Part shown: positions 57,590-64,000 of the stretch, piece after piece | Layout: each line of letters opens with the position of its first letter | Numbering within the stretch: position 1 is the first letter of the stretch | Origin: Azolla caroliniana | Taxonomy: Eukaryota > Polypodiophyta | DNA: 64,000 nucleotides | Reading direction: 5' to 3' | NCBI GenBank assembly: GCA_043228905.1 | Contig: JBHGNT010000018.1 | Span: 806,001-870,000 of the forward strand | The notes under the pieces: generated by a model | Database searches by the model: none | Seen by the model: the letters and a program-made list of their open reading frames with translations, nothing else | Told to the model about the DNA's origin: nothing | Program-made: the position numbers and the translations under genes

Positions 57590-58330
57590 GGAACTGCAAA
57601 TGTGCACATTTCTTCCAAGATCACCAAGGGTTGCATATCCTCTAGAAAATTGAGCAAAAGCAGCCTTTCGTAAGGAGAATTGAGGCCTTATAAATGTTAC
57701 TACTATGCATTTATAGGGTCATGTGTATGCCTCCTTTTCCTCTCCCAAGAAAAATGTTACTTCAAAGGTTGTTATGCATGCTTGAATCGTATTAAACACC
57801 ATCCCTTTAGTTTTATCTATGCTTATGGACAAACATTTCTTCATACAGAATACTTTTAAGGCCTTTGGATATCTTTGTAGTCATGATGGAGTGTTAGAGA
57901 TCAACAATATTTCATCAATATAGTAATATTGGTATGCTATGCCTATTAGGTATGCTCCTAAACTGCTAAATCTCTCTGTCATACGATACCTCATGTATAT
58001 AGAGACCAAAGAGGGTGGGTGATAGTGGCCATCCTCATTTTACCCCAATTGTGCTAACCACATCCTTTGACAACTCATTGGGAGACCACATCTTTCCTAA
58101 CGCGGATTCATACAATGCATATATTCCCAGATAACATATCTATAGGTTCATCTAGGGTTTCTAGTTGTTGCATGAACCAATCACGTGGTACTATATTGAA
58201 GCTTTCTCCGATTTGCTCGATAAGCCCTCTACTATGGTAAGAATTCACGACTATGATCAATGTAACATCAAGGGGATGGTTATTCACCAAGAAGCAAAGC
58301 ACTTCATTTGGACAGCATGAAACACATATT
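57590..58330 (-). pseudogene. LINE reverse-transcriptase remnant interrupted by the gypsy-like element
   Basis: On the minus strand the translation reads like a LINE RT core: GMVFNT after CLSISIDKTK, YYYIDEILLIS in the place of the FADD-type catalytic box, and LVSIYMRYRMTERFSSLGAY. Stops are present. The gypsy-like element ends at 57,584 within or right beside it. The 52.6-52.9 kb side may be its continuation, but that part is too decayed to show. Confidence 0.45.
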
Positions 58331-58740
58331 CATATGTGGGGGGTTTTTTCCACACAAGTGGAACCCACACCTGAAAAGATAATAAGTAAAAGGGAAGGGG
58401 CTATTTCTGTAATTTCAGTACTACTTTTTCGTATTGCTTATATGCCCCTACAGAGGGGTACTGTAAGAAATAAAAAAACATAAAATAAACAAAGCCAAAG
58501 AGGGCTGAAAATCAGAAAACAGAGAGTGAAAAAACAGCTTGAGAGAAGACAGAGACATTAGGAAAAAACAGAGAGGGAGACACAGAGAGATGGATTAAAA
58601 AGCACAAGAGATAGGAAGTGAAGGAGTGAGCTAGAGACAACGTTGATCTCAACTGGTACCGTAGCCCTACTTCTGTCATCTGTGGAAGAGTTCTACTCTC
58701 TATCGATCTCACGCACTACTCACACTTGCAGGTAAACCGT
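58331..58740 (+). other. possible promoter and 5' leader without an attached coding region
   Basis: 58,495-58,735 has the A/G-rich agagagaca character of the UTP11 leader at 62,300-62,400 and ends cacttgcag|gtaaacc. Nothing downstream reads as a coding exon. It may be an orphan leader, a non-coding RNA gene, or simply low-complexity DNA. Confidence 0.25.
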
Positions 58741-58744
58741 CCTC

Positions 58745-59335
58745 TTGTAAAATTGTAAATTCTTTTATTGAAAGTTCTTTCTCAGTTTTCCTCTCCATTG
58801 AAGGATGGATAGGCATGTAAAAAAAACTACTCTGTTTTTTCTTGTAACATGGACATCACTGGTTTGATATGTCTTATTCTATGGCAATGTGGAAAAATAT
58901 TATACAAATCAATTTTCTCTTGGGTACATGAGTGATGAAGAGTGGACATGTATTTTGAGCTGTTTCAATAGTGTTTTGGAAGAAGCTCTGGAATGTAGGT
59001 GCAATCAGAACGTGAATTTCAGTAGGCAGAGACTTGGGATCTCTTGTCAGTTTTGATCTTGTGCCACATTTTCTCATTTAAGTGTTTCTAATGAGTCTCC
59101 AAGATAATGCTTCGGAGGATGTAGTTTGGGCTTGATTATGTTTGTGTAGAAGTTGAGCTTACATACCTCTTGTAAAAGTGTAAATTCTTTTATTGACAGT
59201 TCTTTCCGAGTTTTCCTCTCCATCGAAGGATGGATGGGCTTGTAAACAAACTCCTCTATTTTTTCTTGTAACATGTACATTACTGGTTTGATGTGTCTTA
59301 TTGTATGGCAGCGTGGAAAATATCATACATGTTTT
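58745..59335. repeat. dispersed duplication: two copies of about 165 bp, 415 bp apart
   Basis: cttgtaaaattgtaaattct (58,745) through gtggaaaaatatta (about 58,905) recurs as cttgtaaaagtgtaaattct (59,170) through gtggaaaatatcata (about 59,335). By eye about 85-90% identical, including a shared atggatRggc and a cttgtaacatg stretch. Confidence 0.88.
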
Positions 59336-60528
59336 GCTCAGCAAGGTTTAAATTGAAACAACTCAAGAGTTATCCATTTAAGGTAGTGAAGTTTGGAATG
59401 ATAATTGGATAATGGAACACTAATAAAGTTTGTGCTTGTCTGAAAGACATTTCTGACACAATGCACAATGCATTGTGAAAGCTCATTTTAGACATTTCTG
59501 ACACGATGCACAGTGAAAGCTCAAAGAGGGTCCTATTGAAGTGAAAGTGGCAGAAAGTACTGTTAGAAAACACGTATCATTTACAACAAGTACAAGATAT
59601 GCTAACTGGTATTTCTATTTGATTGGAGTATAAATATTTAGCATGCTCGGCATGAATAAGAACTTGAATCAAGACACATCAAATGTGGGTGAGTGTGGAG
59701 TTCTGAAGGGGTGTTCTTGTATTGTCACAGAAATGATAATATCTTATTGTGTGGAGGGGGTGTGGGGATACTTCATGCAATTATTTATCAGATATTTTGA
59801 GATTTTCTTAAAGGGCGAACCTTTGGTAATGGTCAGTTTGAGGATTTCTCCATAACCATAATTGTTTAAAGTCTATCTTCACATTATGACCTTGCTCTTG
59901 CAACTTTTAACGCATGGATTTAGTTATTTCTGAGATATGTATGCAACAAACCCTAAATCTAGAGTTGAGGAGCACTACCTGATATACAAGGACAACACCA
60001 ATTAATAATACAATCTCTTACCAATGATATGGGTAGCAGCTAGGGCAGACCACTCGTGTTATTTGAGGTTCAAACACGAAGAGAGTGGATGCTAGCTAAC
60101 TAGCAAATAAAGGGAGCATCGATATTTCCTCATGCCTAGCTTAACCATAATCCTCACTAGGCTCTTCTTTGAATCTTTGCTTAAGAAATTGTGTTACTAG
60201 AGGTCCTACCAACCCCATAAACCCACCTCCTCCTTGTTCATTGGTATCCCGTCCCATGAGAGATCTCGCAAATATCGTTGCCAAAGATGTCAAGCAAAGT
60301 TGCCCTTATGTTGCTTACTCCTACATTGGCTTTCCCTGACTTTTGCTTTGACACATCTAACAACGTGTCCAATGACAAGGACTTCTGTATCTCGACATCG
60401 TAGCTCCCGTCCTCAGTGTATTCCCTATTTGGACTCCCATTCTCATCATTTTTATATCCTTCCCTTGAAGATTGGAAGCTTTCTCCTATTTGCTCCTTTG
60501 CGTGATCGATGAGACCTCCGCAATGGCA

Positions 60529-60584
<56 letters not shown>

Positions 60585-61043
60585 TTAACGTCTTCTAAGA
60601 ACAAAATTGGCCCATGAGACAATTGATTTACAATAAAAATGGGGTATTTACCCATTCTTCGAAAGTAAAAAAAGAAAGAAAGAATAAAACTTAAGCTAAA
60701 GAGTTCTAGCAAAAGAAAACATGTTCTATAAGGAAATGACTTTATACTAAGTCTAGTTTCATTTCCATCCAAGTCTCTCAAAAAGAAGCGGGAGGTCAAA
60801 GGGTTTCGATGTGGAGGTGGCCCGTGGTCCCAATGGAAAGGATACCGCTACCATAGCTACTAGGTGGTGTAGCTCACATTCCCTTATCTTCTTAATTGTT
60901 TCTACTCCACGTCGAGTCGCTTTGAAGCCCGACATCTGAGGACGTTTGGTTGTTCTTTGCATTTCTGCTTCATTAAGAGAGAGGCCGAGTGGTGTAGGTG
61001 TGTCCACATTCATCGTCTCCTTGTTCCTGAAAATTTATATTAG
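59336..61043. other. no gene seen; GA microsatellite at 60,531-60,582
   Basis: A short imperfect repeat (gacatttctgacacRatgca, 59,446 and 59,489) and a pure run of about 26 GA units (60,531-60,582) are the only distinct features. No supported coding region. Confidence 0.45.
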
Positions 61044-61796
61044 TTACATGTTGGTGAATATGAAAATATTATGGTTAACCTTTTGTAGTTTTTCCTCCCT
61101 ATGTTGTTTTAGCTCTAAGATATACCTACCTACTCTCTTTATATCCAGGGTGTCTAATAGTTCGGAGAGGGTGGGAGAGGGTTGTAGTATATCTTGGTAT
61201 TTCGCCCTTATCTCGACATAAGTTGGACACTTGCATGTAAAGTGATACTCATCCTCTATCTCTATGTGACATAACCTACATAGCCTTTCCTCTCTAGGGA
61301 CTTCATTAGTATGACCGTGCTCAATCTCAAGTTGGTGAGATGATATCGTAAGTTGTCCAATGGCCACCCTTAGTGCATTTGTCAAGAATGTATCTAGATA
61401 TTTTGGTCGTGTAATAAAACCTAACTTGGAGAAGTGCATGAAGTGTTCCTTATAGTACAACATTTTAGATGGGAGTGGCTCTAGTGGGGTGATCCATTTA
61501 TATCGGGTATAAATTTGCCATATTTCTTGGCGTATTACTTTATTACGATCCTCATGAGAGATTAAAGTTTGATTAGTCCCATGGTTGTACTTAAGGGGAG
61601 GTAGGTTATTAATGTCTATGTCATTTGCAAGTAACCAACGCACTACAATGCTATACCAAGAGCTACTATCTCCGGACTCATATAGGGATCGGGATGCCTC
61701 AAAAGCTTGACGGGATATCCTATCTTGTGGTTGGCTATGTATCCTATGAATAAAAACTACCAATTGAAAGAGTGCTTCTACCAACATTGGGAGCAA
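61044..61796 (-). pseudogene. LINE-like ORF C-terminal part with Cys/His motif
   Basis: An open frame of about 247 residues (first ATG near 61,787). It ends with RLCRLCHIEIEDEYHFTCKC followed by PTYVEIRAKYQDIL. The pattern CxxC...EDExHFxxxCPxYxxxR is the terminal motif of one class of non-LTR retrotransposon proteins, unlike the HYLWEC-type zf-RVT of the other LINEs here. No RT core precedes it in view, so it is a 5'-truncated copy or a captured fragment. The frame is surprisingly intact for debris. Upstream (61,843-61,876) is a GA microsatellite. Confidence 0.5.
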
Positions 61797-61840
61797 ACTG
61801 AACTCTGCTCTAATAATGTCAAGTGGTACTGTCGATTTGC

Positions 61841-61842
<2 letters not shown>

Positions 61843-61876
<34 letters not shown>
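61843..61876. repeat. (GA)n microsatellite
   Basis: About 17 GA units directly upstream, in minus-strand terms, of the LINE-like ORF. Confidence 0.92.
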
Positions 61877-61878
<2 letters not shown>

Positions 61879-62350
61879 ACATAGTGTGTGTCAATCCTCT
61901 TTTGCTTTTGTGCCCAGAAAGCTATTGTTTTTGTAAATGTATTGTTTAATGTGCAAGAGGTGTCGGGGGCATTCCTTGGCATTGTGTGACAAGCACTCAC
62001 ATTGCATTTTCCTTTGGAGAGGCCAGCATACAGCTTGTAACCTCTGGGGTCTTGCACTTCTGAGGGATCGCAAACAAGAGTCCGTCCAATGGGATTGCCT
62101 TTTGGAAGCCTCAACCAATGTCTTCTGAGGTTAAACTAACATCAACACTTGCCAAATTGTCACACAAATTAAGAAAATGCTTGTCTTAGATTAAATAGAT
62201 AATGAAGTCCCAAATTTAGATTTCATGAGGGCTGGTGATATTAGTAATATGGAGGCAATTGCAGAAGAAGTAGAGCACTAGGGGTGCATCTGGTAATTAG
62301 GGAGAAGATCATTACACAGAACACAGAGACAGAGAGACAGGCAGGCATTC

Positions 62351-62362
62351 AGCTAACCCTAG
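62351..62362. promoter_or_regulatory. telo-box-like motif in the UTP11 leader
   Basis: ctaaccctagca, 50 bases before the UTP11 start. AACCCTA elements are common near the starts of plant ribosome-biogenesis genes. Motif seen; role inferred. Confidence 0.4.
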
Positions 62363-62403
62363 CAGACAGAGGGATCTGATAGCTTATCTGTGATTTTGCA
62401 GAC

Positions 62404-63343
62404 ATGTCGTCTTTGAGGAATGCCATTAAACGTCGTGCGCATAAGGAGCGTTCTCAACCGTAAGCTTACACCTTTTTAATGTATCCTACTGTTTTTCTCT
62501 CTCCTTCTCCCAGTCTATTTTCTGTTTACATTGTTCTCTGTAAAATAATCTGTGCAGAAGCGAACGACAGAAGTATGGCTTGCTTGAGAAACACAAAGAT
62601 TATGTGCTTCGGGCACGAGACTTTCACCGTAAAGAAGATACAATCAAGGTATGAATCATCTTTTTCAACTTATATTTCGGTCTCAGGAATTTTTCCTTTT
62701 GTTTATTTCTTTGGACTATATTTATTTCTTTATTCTAATCTATGGATATATGTAAAGAAATGGTTTATAAGACATAGTTTTGCGGTCTCCATAGATGTCT
62801 ATTGGGGAATTAGACATTATTAAAGCTATCTAGGGGTCAAGACCAGAAGTTGTCATCGTAAATTATCATTGAATGTATTTCAGAAACTTAAGGAGAAAGC
62901 AGCAACTAGAAACCCTGACGAGTTTTATTACAAAATGCTCAATACAAGAACTGCTGATGGTGTTCATAGACCCAAGTAAGTTTCATTTTCTTTTTGTGGA
63001 AGTAAATTTGTTTTCACAGGCTCCTTTTATTGGCTCTACTTGCTCTTTTTAATAGTACTTTTCATTGTTCTAGGACCATTGCCAAACAATATACACATGA
63101 AGAACTGATGCTTATGAAAACCCAGGATATTGGATATGTACTTAGTAAAGCACAAAGTGAATGCAAGGTGAATGGGAGAAAAGATAGAGAAGATGGTTTG
63201 AGTAATTTATCTGTTCACTATTGGTATGTGTGGAAAATGACTTGATCTTCTGACCTATTATAGAAAGTAGAGCGACTAAAAGCAACCTTGCATTCGACTG
63301 ATCAAGAACGAATAAACAAGCATTTATACTTTGCAGTGGACAG
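62404..63343 (+). CDS. UTP11: UTP11-like U3 snoRNP protein, first five exons (gene continues beyond the window)
   Basis: Exons 62,404-62,459, 62,558-62,648, 62,884-62,975, 63,074-63,167 and 63,264-63,343 join in frame through GT-AG introns (phases 2, 0, 2, 0, then open at phase 2). The protein reads MSSLRNAIKRRAHKERSQP, SERQKYGLLEKHKDYVLRAR, KLKEKAATRNPDEFYYKML, DGVHRPK, ELMLMKTQDIGYVLSKAQSE and VERLKATLHSTDQERINKHL. This matches UTP11 across kingdoms (RSQP...LGLLEKKKDY, NPDEFYYKM, DGVH, LMKTQD). UTP11 is a component of the small-subunit processome needed for 18S rRNA maturation in the nucleolus. About half of the expected 230 or so residues are in the window; the next exon lies past 64,000. 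No defect seen. Confidence 0.95.
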
Positions 63344-64000
63344 GTAACCTTTTTATTGTTAGGTTTAACTTGATCTGGATAATTATTTTCAATAGCTTTA
63401 CAAAATTGATAGATAACAAAAACTCTGAAATTATGATTATACCCTAACTACCCAATTCCATTAAATCTTTATTCATAGTAGCTTCTTTTAGTACATTGTG
63501 TCATAGAATGTGATTCAACCTGTCTATGAAAGTTTACTTTACTCTTAGGAGTTTTGGAAATAAGCTTGAAGGGATATTTTAGTGCTGCTTCTATCCTCTC
63601 ATGTATGATAATCCCTAGGGATTCAGACCTTCAACTCGTATGTATGATATAATATCAAGTTGTATGATGGAACTCCCACTTTTGAGCATTCTTAATTACA
63701 GATCGTGATTGAGTCACTCTCACTCATTATGTTCTTCTTGAATCTGTCGTATTCTTGTGTCAAGGGATTAATCTCTAGTTGTAATCTTGGTTTCTTTCTT
63801 TTATTTAGTTTGAGGATCGAAAATCCATGATCCTCATGAAACAAACTTCCATTGTGCTACTTTCCTGGATTCCTCAATCTTGACCTGTGAAACATTGTGC
63901 AGATTTCTTCTTTTTGCGACTGCTTCTAACTCTGGATTTCAGTCATTGTGGCAGATTATTCGAGGTTTTATAAGTTTCCTAGGGTCACAACTAATGAATA
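63344..64000 (+). other. UTP11: UTP11 intron 5, open at the window edge
   Basis: Starts gtaacc after the codon-split GAC AG. I found no reading that continues the UTP11 family sequence before the window ends. Confidence 0.6.

Overview
The window is nuclear DNA of a land plant, most likely a seed plant. The evidence is interrupted genes with GT-AG introns, plant-specific gene families (OVATE, SAUR, IRX10-type GT47, plant tetraspanin) and a large load of LTR retrotransposons and LINE fragments. I cannot name the species. The low-copy parts are AT-rich; the retrotransposon bodies are clearly richer in GC.

Layout. 1-12,196 is a nested pair of retrotransposons: a Ty1/copia-like element on the minus strand, entering from outside the window, is split between its gag zinc knuckle and its protease by a complete 8.67-kb Ty3/gypsy-like element (1,940-10,611, minus strand, two 440-bp LTRs). 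12,230-19,250 holds LINE and copia remnants and one OVATE-family gene (15,156-16,238, minus). 19,270-21,350 is a cluster of foldback elements whose arms are rich in GGTTCGG/CCGAACC. A two-exon tetraspanin gene lies at 22,787-24,518 (plus), a LINE 3' end at 25,703-26,813, a CACATA higher-order microsatellite at 27,600-27,981 and a three-exon gene for an unrecognised multi-pass membrane protein at 29,102-30,260 (plus). 30,300-39,000 shows no convincing gene but several tandem repeats. A four-exon IRX10-like xylan xylosyltransferase gene is at 39,038-44,187 (plus). 44,200-48,900 is again LINE and copia debris and minisatellites. A SAUR gene with an exceptional histidine-rich N-terminal half is at 49,190-50,269 (minus). 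A second, internally deleted gypsy-like element related to the first occupies 52,927-57,584 (plus) inside a LINE reverse-transcriptase remnant. The window ends with another LINE-like ORF (61,044-61,796, minus) and the first five exons of a UTP11 (U3 snoRNP) gene from 62,404, which continues past 64,000.

The host genes do unrelated jobs: growth regulation (OVATE, SAUR), cell-wall xylan synthesis (IRX10), membrane organisation (tetraspanin) and ribosome biogenesis (UTP11). There is no operon-like logic. The strongest lead for something undescribed is in the gypsy-like pair. Both carry a long coiled-coil ORF downstream of integrase with conserved blocks. Both also have, right against the 3' LTR, a conserved GGCAC...GTGCC inverted repeat where a polypurine tract is expected. 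The enlarged tetraspanin loop and the His-rich SAUR are the most unusual host proteins.
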